34,652 nucleotides of DNA from Oscillospiraceae bacterium (lineage in GTDB: Bacteria; Bacillota; Clostridia; Oscillospirales; Acutalibacteraceae). The stretch lies in assembly GCA_015066215.1 (NCBI GenBank), contig SVOU01000004.1, positions 1 through 34,652 on the forward strand. Direction: 5' to 3'. Below the pieces are notes generated by a model. The model did no database searches, was not told the DNA's origin, and saw only the letters and a program-made list of their open reading frames with translations. Position 1 is the first letter of the stretch; each line of letters begins with the position of its first letter. The position numbers were made by a program, and so were the translations under genes. Shown here piece by piece: positions 22,206-31,422 of this stretch.

Positions 22206-24395
22206 ATGTCCGAAAATTTTCGCACCTTTGAAACAACCCTCGCCGGTCGTCCTTTGGTAGTGGAAATGGGCAAAATGGCGCAGCTCGCGAGCAGCGCTTG
22301 CCTCATTCGCTACGGCGAGACCGCTATTCTCTGCTCGGTCACCGCTTCTGACAAGCCCCGTGAGGGTGTGGACTTCTTCCCCATGTCCGTGGACTATGAG
22401 GAGAAGCTCTATGCCGTGGGTCGTATTCCCGGCTCTTTCCAGCGCCGTGAAAGCCGTCCCTCCGAGAAGGCGATCCTCACCTCTCGTGTGATCGACCGCC
22501 CCATCCGTCCCCTGTTCCCGAAAGATATGCGCAACGACGTGACGGTGGTCTGCACCGTGATGTCCGTTGATCCCGATTGCGCGCCCGAGACCACCGCTAT
22601 GATCGGTGCTTCCGTGGCGATCGCCACCTCCCCCATTCCGTGGGACGGCCCCATCTCCGGTGTGGTCGTGGGTATGGTTGACGGCCAGTTCGTCATCAAC
22701 CCCACCGCCGAGCAGGAGAAGCGTTCCGAGATGCACGTGACCGTGGCGTCCACCGCCGATCTGGTTGCGATGATCGAGGCCGGTGCCAACGAGATCGACA
22801 ACGACACGATGTTTGACGCGATCATGGCGGGTCACGAGGCCAACCAGCAGATCGTCAACTTCATCAACGATATCGTCAAGGAAGTGGGCAAGCCCAAGTT
22901 CGAGTTCACCTCCAACGATCCCGATCCCGAGATGTACGAAGCCGTCAAGGATTTCTGCATCGAGGACGTGCGCTATGCGCTCGACACCGACGACAAGCGT
23001 ATCCGCGACGAGCGTTTGCGCCCCGTCTATGATGCTATGCACGCTAAGTTTGACGAGGTGTATCCCGAGCAGATCGCGAAGCTCGACGAGTGCCTCTACA
23101 AGCTGCAGAAATACGTCGTGCGCCGCTGGCTGCTCGACGACGGCAAGCGCGTGGACGGCCGTGGCATCAACGATATCCGTCCTTTGAGCGCGGAAGTGGA
23201 TCTGCTCCCCCGCGTGCACGGCTCCGGTATGTTCACCCGCGGTCAGACTCAGGTGCTCACCACCGTGACCCTGGGCAGTGCCCGCGACCGTCAGCTGCTC
23301 GACGGCTTGGATGACGAGACTGACAAGCGCTATATGCACCACTACAACTTCCCCTCCTACTCCGTGGGCGAGACCAAACCCTCCCGCGGCCCCGGCCGTC
23401 GCGAGATCGGTCACGGTGCGCTGGCTGAGCGCGCGCTCGTGCCCGTGCTGCCCTCCGAAGAGGAGTTCCCCTACACCATGCGTCTGGTGAGCGAGGTGCT
23501 CTCCTCCAACGGTTCCACCTCTCAGGCCTCCATCTGCGGCTCTACGCTCGCGCTGATGGCTGCCGGCGTGCCGATCAAGGCGCCCGTTGCCGGTATCTCC
23601 TGCGGTCTGGTGACCGAGGGTGACCGCTTTATGACCATGGTCGATATTCAGGGTCTTGAGGACTTCTTCGGCGATATGGACTTTAAGGTCGGCGGTACCA
23701 AAAAGGGTATCACCGCCATTCAGATGGACCTCAAGGTGCACGGTCTGACTCCCGCCATCATCCGTGAGGCGCTGGACAAGACCTACACCGCTCGTTGCTA
23801 TATTCTCGACGAAGTGATGCTCAAGGCTATCCCCGAGGTGCGCACTGAGCTGTCCAAATATGCTCCCAAGATGCTCTCCACCAAGATCGACGTCGACAAG
23901 ATCGGCGGCGTGATCGGTAAGGGCGGCAAGGTCATTCAGCAGATCCAGGCTGAGTGCGAATGCACCATCACCGTGGAAGAGGACGGCACCGTGTCTATTC
24001 TCGCCACCGACATCGACAATGCGCGCCGCGCGTTGCAGGTGATCGAAACGATCGCCAAGGATCCCGAGATCGGTGCGATCTACAAGGGTAAAGTCACCCG
24101 CCTGATGGACTTCGGCGCATTCGTTGAGATCGCTCCCGGCAAAGAGGGGCTGGTGCACGTCAGCCGCTTGGATCTCAAGCGTGTTGAGCGTGTGGCTGAC
24201 GTAGTGTCCGTCGGCGATACCATCGCCGTTATGGTGACCGAGATCGACGAGCAAGGTCGTCTGAACCTTTCCCGCAAAGACGCCATCATCAAGATGGAAG
24301 GCTTAAACCCCGCCGACTACGCCGAAGCGCCCCGCGCGCCCCGTCGTGAAGGCGGCAACTTCCGTCGCGGTGAGGGTCGCGGTCCCCGTCGCTGA
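22206..24395 (+). CDS. pnp: Polyribonucleotide nucleotidyltransferase (PNPase)
   Basis: It is a phosphorolytic 3'-to-5' exoribonuclease of mRNA decay and sRNA turnover, forming a trimer. The 729 residues show two RNase PH domains (about 10-140 and 310-530) joined by a helical domain, with REGVDFFPMSVDYEEKLYA in the first and HGSGMFTRGQTQ, FPSYSVGE and PGRREIGHGALAERAL in the second. A KH domain with VIGKGGKVIQQI (about 560-620) and an S1 domain with YKGKVTRLMDFGAFVEI (about 623-695) follow. The C-terminus ends in a short Arg/Gly-rich tail. GGAGG lies 9 nt before the ATG. It is probably transcribed with rpsO. Confidence 0.98.
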   Translation: MSENFRTFETTLAGRPLVVEMGKMAQLASSACLIRYGETAILCSVTASDKPREGVDFFPMSVDYEEKLYAVGRIPGSFQRRESRPSEKAILTSRVIDRPIRPLFPKDMRNDVTVVCTVMSVDPDCAPETTAMIGASVAIATSPIPWDGPISGVVVGMVDGQFVINPTAEQEKRSEMHVTVASTADLVAMIEAGANEIDNDTMFDAIMAGHEANQQIVNFINDIVKEVGKPKFEFTSNDPDPEMYEAVKDFCIEDVRYALDTDDKRIRDERLRPVYDAMHAKFDEVYPEQIAKLDECLYKLQKYVVRRWLLDDGKRVDGRGINDIRPLSAEVDLLPRVHGSGMFTRGQTQVLTTVTLGSARDRQLLDGLDDETDKRYMHHYNFPSYSVGETKPSRGPGRREIGHGALAERALVPVLPSEEEFPYTMRLVSEVLSSNGSTSQASICGSTLALMAAGVPIKAPVAGISCGLVTEGDRFMTMVDIQGLEDFFGDMDFKVGGTKKGITAIQMDLKVHGLTPAIIREALDKTYTARCYILDEVMLKAIPEVRTELSKYAPKMLSTKIDVDKIGGVIGKGGKVIQQIQAECECTITVEEDGTVSILATDIDNARRALQVIETIAKDPEIGAIYKGKVTRLMDFGAFVEIAPGKEGLVHVSRLDLKRVERVADVVSVGDTIAVMVTEIDEQGRLNLSRKDAIIKMEGLNPADYAEAPRAPRREGGNFRRGEGRGPRR

Positions 24396-24413
24396 TTTAT
24401 AAAAATCGCATAT

Positions 24414-24521
24414 TCTTCAGGGCGGGGTGAAATTCCCCACCGGCGGTACAGCCCGCGAGCGCCTTTGGCGTTGATTCGGTGAAATTCCGAAGCCGACGGT
24501 TACAGTCCGGATGAAAGAAGA
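24414..24521 (+). promoter_or_regulatory. FMN riboswitch (RFN element)
   Basis: The element opens with TCTTC followed by GGGCGGGGTGAAATTCCCC and GGCGGTA, and later has GTGAAATTCCGAAGCCGACG, AGTCCGGATG and closing GAAGA that pairs with the first TCTTC. These are the conserved RFN segments. FMN binding would favour the terminator just downstream and reduce expression of ribU. Confidence 0.95.
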
Positions 24522-24539
24522 CACGCATCGGCATTTTTG

Positions 24540-24571
24540 CGCGCCCTGCTTTTTGGCAGGGCGCGTTTTTT
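24540..24571 (+). terminator. FMN riboswitch expression-platform terminator
   Basis: A 10-bp perfect stem (24540-24549 with 24556-24565) closes a 6-nt loop and is followed by six T. It lies between the RFN aptamer and ribU. Confidence 0.92.
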
Positions 24572-24596
24572 GTCGGGTGCAAAGGAGTTAAATAGT

Positions 24597-25202
24597 ATGG
24601 CACACCGCAAACATAAACTGTTCACCCCCGCCAATATCGCGCTCATCGGCGTGATGACCGCGCTTTCCACCATTCTTTATATGTTTTTGCCCGAAATCCC
24701 CCTCGTTCCCGGTGTGGGATATCTGAAAATTGACTTTTCCGATATTCCCGCCATTATGTTGGGGGTGTTGGTCAACCCCGTCGCAGGCGTGTGGGTGGAA
24801 GTGTTCAAAAACCTGATCCACCTGACAAAAACCACCACCTTTGGCGTAGGCGAACTGATGAATATCGGCGTGGCTACTGCGCTGATTTTCGGTATGTGGG
24901 GCGGACTCAAACTGTTTGCGCGGCTGTCGCACCGTCACGCCTTTCACCCGTTTCCCTATTTCTCTGCCGCCACCGTGACGGTGGGGCTGACGGTCTTGGC
25001 AGGCTGGCTGCTCAACGCCGCACTCACGCCTGTGTTTTATCGCGTGATGGGTTGGCCGCTGACGGCGGAGCTTTTATGGGCGGGCGTGTGGGGCTCTACC
25101 GCCCTCAACGCCGTCAAGGCGGCGCTCAACCTGTTTCCCTTTTACCCCGTGATGTATGCCGCACACAAAGCGTTGGAGCGCAGCGGTAAACTTTTCTCTT
25201 GA
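24597..25202 (+). CDS. ribU: Riboflavin ECF transporter S component RibU
   Basis: This 201-residue integral membrane protein binds riboflavin for uptake through a shared ECF module. The order is a basic N-terminus, then TPANIALIGVMTALSTILYMFLPEIPL, KIDFSDIPAIMLGVLVNPVAGVWVEVFKNLIHL and further spans, with about six in all. The KIDFSDIPA stretch is characteristic of RibU. The upstream FMN riboswitch gives strong functional support. ATG at 24597 follows AAAGGAG by 8 nt; a longer frame would start inside the terminator. Its TGA stop is part of the -35 box of the metK promoter. Confidence 0.94.
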   Translation: MAHRKHKLFTPANIALIGVMTALSTILYMFLPEIPLVPGVGYLKIDFSDIPAIMLGVLVNPVAGVWVEVFKNLIHLTKTTTFGVGELMNIGVATALIFGMWGGLKLFARLSHRHAFHPFPYFSAATVTVGLTVLAGWLLNAALTPVFYRVMGWPLTAELLWAGVWGSTALNAVKAALNLFPFYPVMYAAHKALERSGKLFS

Positions 25203-25227
25203 CAAGCTATACCCCTTATGCTACAAT
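25199..25227 (+). promoter_or_regulatory. Sigma-A promoter of metK, -35 overlapping a stop codon
   Basis: TTGACA (25199-25204), a 17-nt spacer and TACAAT (25222-25227). The ribU TGA stop (25200-25202) lies inside the -35 box. Confidence 0.85.
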
Positions 25228-25243
25228 AAGTCGAAAACTGTAT

Positions 25244-25349
25244 ATCCTTATCCAGAGTGACGGAGGGATCAGGCCCGATGATGTCCGGCAACCTGCCAAT
25301 TTCGGCAAGGTGCTAATTCCTGCGGGGCGACCCGACAGATGAGGTGGAT
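25244..25349 (+). promoter_or_regulatory. SAM-I (S-box) riboswitch
   Basis: The conserved segments are in order: CTTATCCAGAGTGACGGAGG, GATCAGGCCC, ATGTCCGGCAACC, GCAAGGTGCTAATTCC and GACAGATGAG, with the first and last pairing as P1. S-adenosylmethionine binding would promote termination before metK. Confidence 0.96.
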
Positions 25350-25362
25350 TTTTTGTTCTCCC

Positions 25363-25394
25363 CTGCCGTCGGTTGCGCCGACGGCAGTTTTTTT
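25363..25394 (+). terminator. SAM-I riboswitch terminator
   Basis: A 10-bp perfect stem (25363-25372 with 25378-25387) closes a 5-nt loop and is followed by seven T. Confidence 0.94.
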
Positions 25395-25424
25395 ACGTAT
25401 TTTTTCTCAAAGGAGATTTTGACT

Positions 25425-26609
25425 ATGGCAAGACATTTCTTTACATCCGAATCGGTCACCGAGGGACATCCCGACAAAGTTTGTGACCAGATTTCAGACG
25501 CGGTGCTGGACGCTATTTTGGCGAAAGACCCGAGCGCCCACGTCGCTTGTGAAACCACCGCCACCACCGGTATGGTGATGGTGATGGGCGAGATCACCAC
25601 CACCGCCACGGTGGACGTGCCGTCTATTGCCCGCCAAGTGGTGTGCGATATCGGCTATGACGGTGCGGATCAGGGCTTTGACGGCAACACCTGTGCGGTG
25701 TTGTCCACCATTCACGAGCAATCCCCCGATATTGCACAGGGCGTCAACGAGGCGCTTGAACATCGTGAGGGCAACGCTGACAACTACGACCTCACGGGTG
25801 CGGGCGATCAGGGTATTATGTTCGGCTATGCCTGCAACGAGACCCCCGAGCTGATGCCGCTGCCCATCTCGCTGGCACACGCGCTGGCAAAGCGCTTGGC
25901 GCAGGTGCGCAAGGACGGCACGCTTTCCTATCTGCGTCCCGACGGCAAAACGCAGGTGACGGTGGAATATGACGGCAACACCCCCGTGCACGTGGAAGCC
26001 ATTGTGGTATCCACCCAGCACAGCGATGCGGTGGAGCTTGACACCATCCGCGCCGATATGATTGCCCACATCATCAACCCCGTGGTGCCCGCCAACCTGA
26101 TCGACGACAACACCCACATCTTCGTCAACCCCACCGGCCGTTTCGTGGTGGGTGGCCCTCACGGTGACAGCGGTCTGACCGGCCGTAAGATCATCGTGGA
26201 TACCTACGGCGGCTATGCGCGCCACGGCGGCGGCGCTTTCTCGGGCAAGGATCCTACAAAGGTTGACCGCTCCGCCACCTATATGGCGCGCTATGCGGCG
26301 AAAAACGTGGTCGCTGCGGGTCTGGCGAAACGCTGCGAGATCCAGCTCGCCTATGCTATCGGCGTGGCGCGCCCCGTGTCGGTGTTGGTCGACACCTTTG
26401 GCACGGGCGAGGTGCGTGACGATGCGCTCGCCGCGGCGGTGGCTAAGGTGTTTGATTTCCGTCCCGCCGCCATCATTGAGCAGCTCGGGCTGCGCAACCC
26501 CATTTACCGCCGCTTAGCAGCTTACGGCCATATCGGCCGTGAGGAGTTGGGCGTGGCTTGGGAAAAGACCGACAAGGTCGAAGCTTTGCGTGCCGCGCTC
26601 GCACAATAA
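25425..26609 (+). CDS. metK: S-adenosylmethionine synthetase
   Basis: It makes S-adenosylmethionine from methionine and ATP in the cytosol. The 394-residue protein begins [20 protein letters not shown] (ATP/metal site), contains the signature [12 protein letters not shown] and later [17 protein letters not shown], the P-loop-like polyphosphate site. Length and motifs are those of a complete MetK. ATG at 25425 follows AAAGGAG by about 9 nt; in-frame sequence upstream belongs to the riboswitch terminator. SAM feedback through the S-box is expected. Confidence 0.98.
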   Translation: MARHFFTSESVTEGHPDKVCDQISDAVLDAILAKDPSAHVACETTATTGMVMVMGEITTTATVDVPSIARQVVCDIGYDGADQGFDGNTCAVLSTIHEQSPDIAQGVNEALEHREGNADNYDLTGAGDQGIMFGYACNETPELMPLPISLAHALAKRLAQVRKDGTLSYLRPDGKTQVTVEYDGNTPVHVEAIVVSTQHSDAVELDTIRADMIAHIINPVVPANLIDDNTHIFVNPTGRFVVGGPHGDSGLTGRKIIVDTYGGYARHGGGAFSGKDPTKVDRSATYMARYAAKNVVAAGLAKRCEIQLAYAIGVARPVSVLVDTFGTGEVRDDALAAAVAKVFDFRPAAIIEQLGLRNPIYRRLAAYGHIGREELGVAWEKTDKVEALRAALAQ

Positions 26610-26623
26610 TGCTGTAAAATGCG

Positions 26624-26661
26624 ATTGGGGACAGTCTTTGCAGACTGTCCCCGATTTTTTT
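26624..26661 (+). terminator. Terminator of metK
   Basis: An 11-bp perfect stem (26627-26637 with 26642-26652), extendable by three pairs, closes a 4-nt loop and is followed by seven T. Confidence 0.92.
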
Positions 26662-26665
26662 ACAA

Positions 26666-26698
26666 GAAAAACGGCGCACACCGCAAGGTGTACGCCGT
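26666..26698 (-). terminator. Terminator of GH20 gene
   Basis: On the minus strand a 12-bp stem (26671-26682 with 26687-26698, one U-G pair) closes a 4-nt loop and ends in a T-run. The wobble pair only forms in the minus-strand RNA, which supports this direction. Confidence 0.88.
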
Positions 26699-26708
26699 GT
26701 TTTTGTTT

Positions 26709-28418
26709 TTACAGTTTTTCGCAGGCATCAAAGAATGCTTCAATGCGAGGCAGTTCGCTTTCCTTGTTGCGCGCCATCCAGCTGGCACGGTATTTGGCAA
26801 GCCAGCTTGCGGTGTCCGTCACACGCTCAATCGGCTCTGCATCCGGCCAATGAACGTGTGCAAGCTCTGCCGACACGCAGACAGCCTCGGCAGCAAGCAG
26901 CATTTCCTTGCGGAACTCGTCTTTTTCCCAAACCTCGTCGGAAAGACGGTCGCGCAGAGCGATATAGCGTTCTTGAATTTCGCCGATGCTTTTGACCAGC
27001 GTGGTAGACAGAGGCTCATCCACCAGCTTGGCAAGGCGGAAATAGTTCACGCACAGTCCGGAATAGTAGATACCGTCGTTGAGTTCGCTGACTTCGCGCA
27101 AGGTGGCCATCGCCCCCTCGTGGTGATAGCACTGGAAGTCCATCAGCGCATCAAACGCATCTCCCGTTTGGGTCGCCACAGTCCATGATTTGGCAGCGCC
27201 CAGCACCATACCGTACATCGACAGTTCCAGGCTGCAGGTGTGACCGAAGTCGCCCCAGTTGGTGTTGAGCACACCGACGGCACCGTGCTTGTAGCCGTAT
27301 TCCGCCATCAGCGATATGTTCTTTTCGGCCTCCGCCGTCTGCTCGCAGAAGCGGTTCCAAATGCTGGTGCCGGGGCAAACGATCTGCTTGCGCCCCATTT
27401 CGGCGAAGCGGATGATATCCTGCTCGGGCGGGTTGGAACTGTAATGCCAGTTGAGGAAATAGGTATCCTCAGGGATTTCGGCAATGGTTTCGGGGTGTTT
27501 GAGCAGAATATCCGCCCACATCATCACCTGCTTGCCCTTACTTTTCAAGTGGGCAATGATCTGCTTGACGAAGTCCACGTACAGTTTGGCAGGATCGTGT
27601 TCGGTGCCTTTATAAGCCTGTGTGAGGTCAAAGGTTTCATCGCAGCAGATGTTAAAGAGATTGGTCTCGAAATTGGGGGCATATTGGTCAATAAGGCTCT
27701 TGATGACCTCGATGCTCTCAGGCTGCAGAGGATCGATGGTGTGGTGAGCCATACGGTCGAACCAACGGTTGGGATGACCTTTATAATCCTTCAGCACACG
27801 CAGATGCGCGTATTTTTCCTGATTGAGCAGCTCGAACAGGTGTCCGAAGGTGGACAGAGAAGGCACAAACTCGATAAAGTTTTCTTTGCAATAAGCATCC
27901 AGCTCGCGCAGATCCTCTTTGGTGAGATAGCCCGTCTTTTGGATGAGGTCTTTCGTTTCCTCAAACTCAAAAACGTGCTCCACGTAGAGCTGCAAAGAGT
28001 TCATCTTGAAATACGCCATCTGGTCGATGAGCCATTTCATAGAGGTCAGATTCGGCACTTTGCCGCGCGTCACGTCGTGGTAGAAGCCACGGTAAGCGAA
28101 GTCGGGGCAGTCCTTGATATACAGGCACGGAACGGTGTCGTGACAAAAGATCTGGCGCAGCGTCTGGATAGCATAAAACGCACCCGCAGGGCCTTGCGCC
28201 TTGATGCGAATGGCGTTTTCTTCGATCCACAGCTCATAGCCCTCACCCTCGTTGCCGACCTCCACGGTCAGCTCCGCGCCGTCGTTGGCGGTGGGAAGTG
28301 CTTTGAGGGCTTTGGTCAGACGGCCATCCGCCAAAGTACCGTTAAAACAAACAGCTTTTTTGGTCAAGGTACCCTCGCCGATCTGCAGGGTCTTGACTTC
28401 GGGAATCAGTTTGAGCAT
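26709..28418 (-). CDS. Glycoside hydrolase family 20, beta-N-acetylhexosaminidase-like
   Basis: It likely removes terminal beta-linked N-acetylglucosamine or N-acetylgalactosamine. In its 569 residues an N-terminal GH20b-type domain (1-100, ending GPAGAFYAIQTLRQIF) precedes the TIM barrel, which starts PDFAYRGFYHDVTRGK and includes KMNSLQLYVEH, PSLSTFGH and the catalytic Asp-Glu pair D260-E261 in CCDETFDL. WADILLKHPE and LNTNWGDFGH line the sugar site. A long helical C-terminal region follows. There is no signal peptide, so it acts on imported sugars or intracellular glycans. AGGAGGAG precedes the ATG. It is a single-gene unit with its own promoter and terminator. Confidence 0.9.
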   Translation of the reverse strand: MLKLIPEVKTLQIGEGTLTKKAVCFNGTLADGRLTKALKALPTANDGAELTVEVGNEGEGYELWIEENAIRIKAQGPAGAFYAIQTLRQIFCHDTVPCLYIKDCPDFAYRGFYHDVTRGKVPNLTSMKWLIDQMAYFKMNSLQLYVEHVFEFEETKDLIQKTGYLTKEDLRELDAYCKENFIEFVPSLSTFGHLFELLNQEKYAHLRVLKDYKGHPNRWFDRMAHHTIDPLQPESIEVIKSLIDQYAPNFETNLFNICCDETFDLTQAYKGTEHDPAKLYVDFVKQIIAHLKSKGKQVMMWADILLKHPETIAEIPEDTYFLNWHYSSNPPEQDIIRFAEMGRKQIVCPGTSIWNRFCEQTAEAEKNISLMAEYGYKHGAVGVLNTNWGDFGHTCSLELSMYGMVLGAAKSWTVATQTGDAFDALMDFQCYHHEGAMATLREVSELNDGIYYSGLCVNYFRLAKLVDEPLSTTLVKSIGEIQERYIALRDRLSDEVWEKDEFRKEMLLAAEAVCVSAELAHVHWPDAEPIERVTDTASWLAKYRASWMARNKESELPRIEAFFDACEKL

Positions 28419-28448
28419 ATCGTTCTCCTCCTTGCATTGCTACCGATT

Positions 28449-28477
28449 ATTATACATAACATTTCTGAAAAGTGCAA
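28449..28477 (-). promoter_or_regulatory. Sigma-A promoter of GH20 gene
   Basis: On the minus strand, TTGCAC (28472-28477), a 17-nt spacer and TATAAT (28449-28454). Confidence 0.75.
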
Positions 28478-28530
28478 GGAGATAAACGAAATAAGTCCCA
28501 TTATATTTCAGTTTTTACCGCAAATGTCAC

Positions 28531-28869
28531 TCAACTGGTATAGTCCTCGATAAGAGCCGCCAGCGCGGGGCGGTCGGGCACGGCAACGCCCGCTCTCAGG
28601 CGTGCCTGCTCCTCAAAGGGGAGCGACGCCACGAACACTTCGTACACCTGTGTCGGCAGCGGCGCGCCCATCTCAAACACCGCCAGCTGCCCTTCCCACA
28701 CGCCGATAATAAAGCCGCTTTCGCGTTTGGTCGCCGTTGTCGTGGGCGGCGTTTCGTGCTGCGGCAATATTTTGCCCGCGCGCTCCATACGCATCAGTAT
28801 CACCGTCGCGGTGCAAAAAAATAAGATCCCCAACCCGAGAAGCGCCACGCGCCATCCGTTTTTTCTCAT
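28531..28869 (-). CDS. BofC-like C-terminal-domain protein, single-pass membrane
   Basis: This 112-residue protein has a basic N-terminus and one membrane span (about 8-28, VALLGLGILFFCTATVILM), a short linker, then GFIIGVWEGQLAVFE and LPFEEQARLRAGVAV ending in LAALIEDYTS. This pattern (EG-x-x-AVF, then LP-x-x-x-x-x-x-L-x-x-G, and a C-terminal LLEDYxS-like end) resembles the BofC C-terminal domain in Clostridia. BofC of Bacillus restrains the SpoIVB signal that triggers pro-sigma-K processing. ATG at 28869 is chosen (GGGAGGTGG upstream). A sigma-F-like promoter is placed right upstream. The assignment rests on motif memory, so it is moderate. Confidence 0.6.
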   Translation of the reverse strand: MRKNGWRVALLGLGILFFCTATVILMRMERAGKILPQHETPPTTTATKRESGFIIGVWEGQLAVFEMGAPLPTQVYEVFVASLPFEEQARLRAGVAVPDRPALAALIEDYTS

Positions 28870-28899
28870 TTTACGCCACCTCCCGCCATATTGACAGGA

Positions 28900-28929
28900 T
28901 AAGTTTGCCCCACAAGGCGACAGATATAC
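28900..28929 (-). promoter_or_regulatory. Sigma-F-like (forespore) promoter of BofC-like gene
   Basis: On the minus strand, GTATA (28925-28929), a 15-nt spacer and GGCAAACTTA (28900-28909). This fits the Bacillus sigma-F consensus (GYWTA, about 15-16 nt, GGHRAHHWTR) at every defined position. The gene starts about 30 nt downstream. Confidence 0.6.
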
Positions 28930-28979
28930 GCTCGCACTGCATAATTCTGCCAAAGCGGGAAATTCTTACGGTATACCGT

Positions 28980-29008
28980 TTGACTTTTTGATACTTTTGA
29001 GGTAGAAT
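28980..29008 (+). promoter_or_regulatory. Sigma-A promoter of PBP gene
   Basis: TTGACT (28980-28985), a 17-nt spacer and TAGAAT (29003-29008). Confidence 0.78.
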
Positions 29009-29070
29009 ATAGGCGTATACCTGTGCGGCTTTGCCGCTTTTTATCGGATGACAAAGGAGGAGCTTGGGAT

Positions 29071-31413
29071 ATGGAGAATTCCAACCGTAAATGGTACCGC
29101 CATCCGGCGTTGGTCATTACGAAACAGGCGTTTTCCGCTTTGGCCAAGATTCTGTTGACGGTTATGCTCATCGGTGCTATCACCGTTTGCCTGGTGGTGT
29201 CGGTGTTGGCAATTTATGTGTCCACCAACTTTGACGGCACGGAAAACCTGCCCGATCTCAATCAGGTGAGTGCCGAAAGCAGCAGTTACATCTACGTTCT
29301 CGACCCCGCCACGGGCGAGTGGAAGGAAGATATGAAGCTGCAAGGTGCCAACCAGATCTGGACGCCGCTGGAAGAGATGCCCCCTTATATGAAATACGCC
29401 ATCATCGCCATTGAGGACGAGCGTTATCTCGATCACAACGGCGTTGACTGGAAGCGTACGGTGTCTGCTTTCGCCAACGAAGTGCTCAAATACCTCAATC
29501 TGTCGGACAGCACCTACGGCGGCTCGACCATCACCCAGCAGCTCATCAAGATCCTCAACGAGAAAAACACCCCCGACCAGCGCCGTATTGAGGTGAAAAT
29601 CACCGAGATCTTGCAGGCGTTGGAGATGGAACGCGGCACGTCCTATTCCAAGGACGATATCATTGAGGCGTATCTCAACATTATGCCGATGTCCGAAAAC
29701 ATCGTCGGCGTGGGCTATGCTGCCACTGCCTATTTCAACAAGGACCTGATCGATTGCTCGCTTGCGGAGTGTGCGCTGCTCGCCAGCGTCACCAACAACC
29801 CCTCGGTCTATGACCCCTATGAAAACCCCGAAGCCGCCCGCCGCCGTCAGCGTTTAGTGCTGGCGAAAATGTACGAGTGCGGCTTTATCACCGAGGATGA
29901 GTACAAACAAGCACTCGGCGAGGAGCTGGTGTTCCGTCGCCGCAATAACACAAGCTTGATCCAAGACTACTACGTCGATATGGTGATCGAAGAGGTCATC
30001 AACGACCTGATGGAAAAATACGGCTACTCGTACAGCTACGCGCAGACGATGGTGTTCTACGGCGGTCTTAACATCTATTCCGCCGAGAACAAACAGGAGC
30101 AGGCCACCGTCGAAGCAGTCTACAAGGACGATACCAAGTCCCCCTACCCCGCCAAGATCGAAGGCGATCTTGAGGATCCGCAGACCGGTCTTTTCGTTAT
30201 GGACTATGACGGTCGCGTGGTCGCAACTATCGGTGCGCGCGGTGAAAAAACCGCCAACCGTATCCAAAACTTTTCTACCCAGACCCTGCGCCAGCCCGGT
30301 TCGGCTATCAAGCCGCTGTCGGTGTTTGCGCTGGCAACGGAATATGATCTCATCCACTATTCGTCGATGGTGCGCGACTGCTATCTGACGATGCCTGACG
30401 GCTCGAAATGGCCGACCAACTACAAGAAAAAGCCCGCCGACAACGGCGACGTGCTGATGACCTATGCGGTGCAAAACTCCTATAACACCGTGCCCGCCCG
30501 CCTTTTACAGGTCATCACCCCGAAAAAGAGCTTTGATTTCCTCACCAACTCGCTTGGCTTTGAAAACCTCTACCGCACCTATGTGGATGCCGACGGCACT
30601 GTCTTTACCGATATGGATATGGCTCCTTTGGCACTCGGCGCACTGACACAGGGCGTCACCGTGCGCGAAATGTGCGCCGCCTATCAGATCTTCGGCAACG
30701 GCGGTGTCTACAATGATCCGTGGTGCTACTATTCCGTGACACAGGGCGAGAATGTGTTGCTTGAAAAGGATTCCAACTCCTATCAGGCCATCTCTCCCCA
30801 ATCCGCTTACATCGTCAACCGCCTGCTGCAAGAGGTCGTTTTCGGCGCACAAGGCTCCGGTCGCGATATCCGCAGCAGCTGGACGGGTTGGGAGTTCTTT
30901 GCCAAGACAGGTACCACCTCCGGTACCGACAACGGCGACCGTGACGTGTATTTCTGCGGCGGCTCACCGCGCTATGTGGCGGCAAGCTGGTTTGGCTATG
31001 CCTATAACAAAAACCTGCGCAGTGCCCAAAAGGCGGCGCGTCCGCTGATGAACGCCGCGATGGTGGCGTTGCACAAGGGTATGGACAAGATGGCGTTTGA
31101 GGTGCCCGAGGGCATCGTGGAAGCCAACTATTGCGTCGACACGGGTCTTTTGGCTACTAAGGACTGCAAAAAGACGATGGTGGGCGTGTATAAAGAGAAC
31201 TTTATGCCCGCCAACTGCACACTGCACGGTGCCGTGCCTCCGACCGGCACTAATCCTTCGGGCGGCTCCACCACCGGCGCAGGCACTACCGACAGCACCT
31301 CCGCCGGCAGCACAGACGCTACGCAAAGCGGCACCGCTGCCGACACAAGTTCGACCGGCAGCACCGCTTCTACGAGCACTTCTGCTTCCACAAGCAGCAC
31401 TTCCGCTCAATAA
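29071..31413 (+). CDS. Class A penicillin-binding protein (PBP1a-type)
   Basis: This bifunctional murein synthase of 780 residues polymerises glycan strands and cross-links peptides outside the membrane. A cytosolic basic N-terminus precedes one membrane span (about 25-50). The glycosyltransferase domain has IAIEDERYLDHNGVDW (catalytic Glu115), GGSTITQQLIK and KITEILQALEMER. The transpeptidase has SAIK with Ser411, SYN at 470-472 and KTGT starting at Lys612, so all catalytic motifs are intact. The last ~50 residues are an almost pure Ser/Thr/Gly/Ala tail. ATG at 29071 follows AAAGGAGG; the upstream in-frame ATG lacks a binding site. Confidence 0.95.
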   Translation: MENSNRKWYRHPALVITKQAFSALAKILLTVMLIGAITVCLVVSVLAIYVSTNFDGTENLPDLNQVSAESSSYIYVLDPATGEWKEDMKLQGANQIWTPLEEMPPYMKYAIIAIEDERYLDHNGVDWKRTVSAFANEVLKYLNLSDSTYGGSTITQQLIKILNEKNTPDQRRIEVKITEILQALEMERGTSYSKDDIIEAYLNIMPMSENIVGVGYAATAYFNKDLIDCSLAECALLASVTNNPSVYDPYENPEAARRRQRLVLAKMYECGFITEDEYKQALGEELVFRRRNNTSLIQDYYVDMVIEEVINDLMEKYGYSYSYAQTMVFYGGLNIYSAENKQEQATVEAVYKDDTKSPYPAKIEGDLEDPQTGLFVMDYDGRVVATIGARGEKTANRIQNFSTQTLRQPGSAIKPLSVFALATEYDLIHYSSMVRDCYLTMPDGSKWPTNYKKKPADNGDVLMTYAVQNSYNTVPARLLQVITPKKSFDFLTNSLGFENLYRTYVDADGTVFTDMDMAPLALGALTQGVTVREMCAAYQIFGNGGVYNDPWCYYSVTQGENVLLEKDSNSYQAISPQSAYIVNRLLQEVVFGAQGSGRDIRSSWTGWEFFAKTGTTSGTDNGDRDVYFCGGSPRYVAASWFGYAYNKNLRSAQKAARPLMNAAMVALHKGMDKMAFEVPEGIVEANYCVDTGLLATKDCKKTMVGVYKENFMPANCTLHGAVPPTGTNPSGGSTTGAGTTDSTSAGSTDATQSGTAADTSSTGSTASTSTSASTSSTSAQ

Positions 31414-31422
31414 TGTAAACAC

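Noticed and set aside
22185-24254. 689-codon open frame antisense to pnp
   Set aside because: It is a His/Gly/Asp-rich shadow of pnp with no start context.
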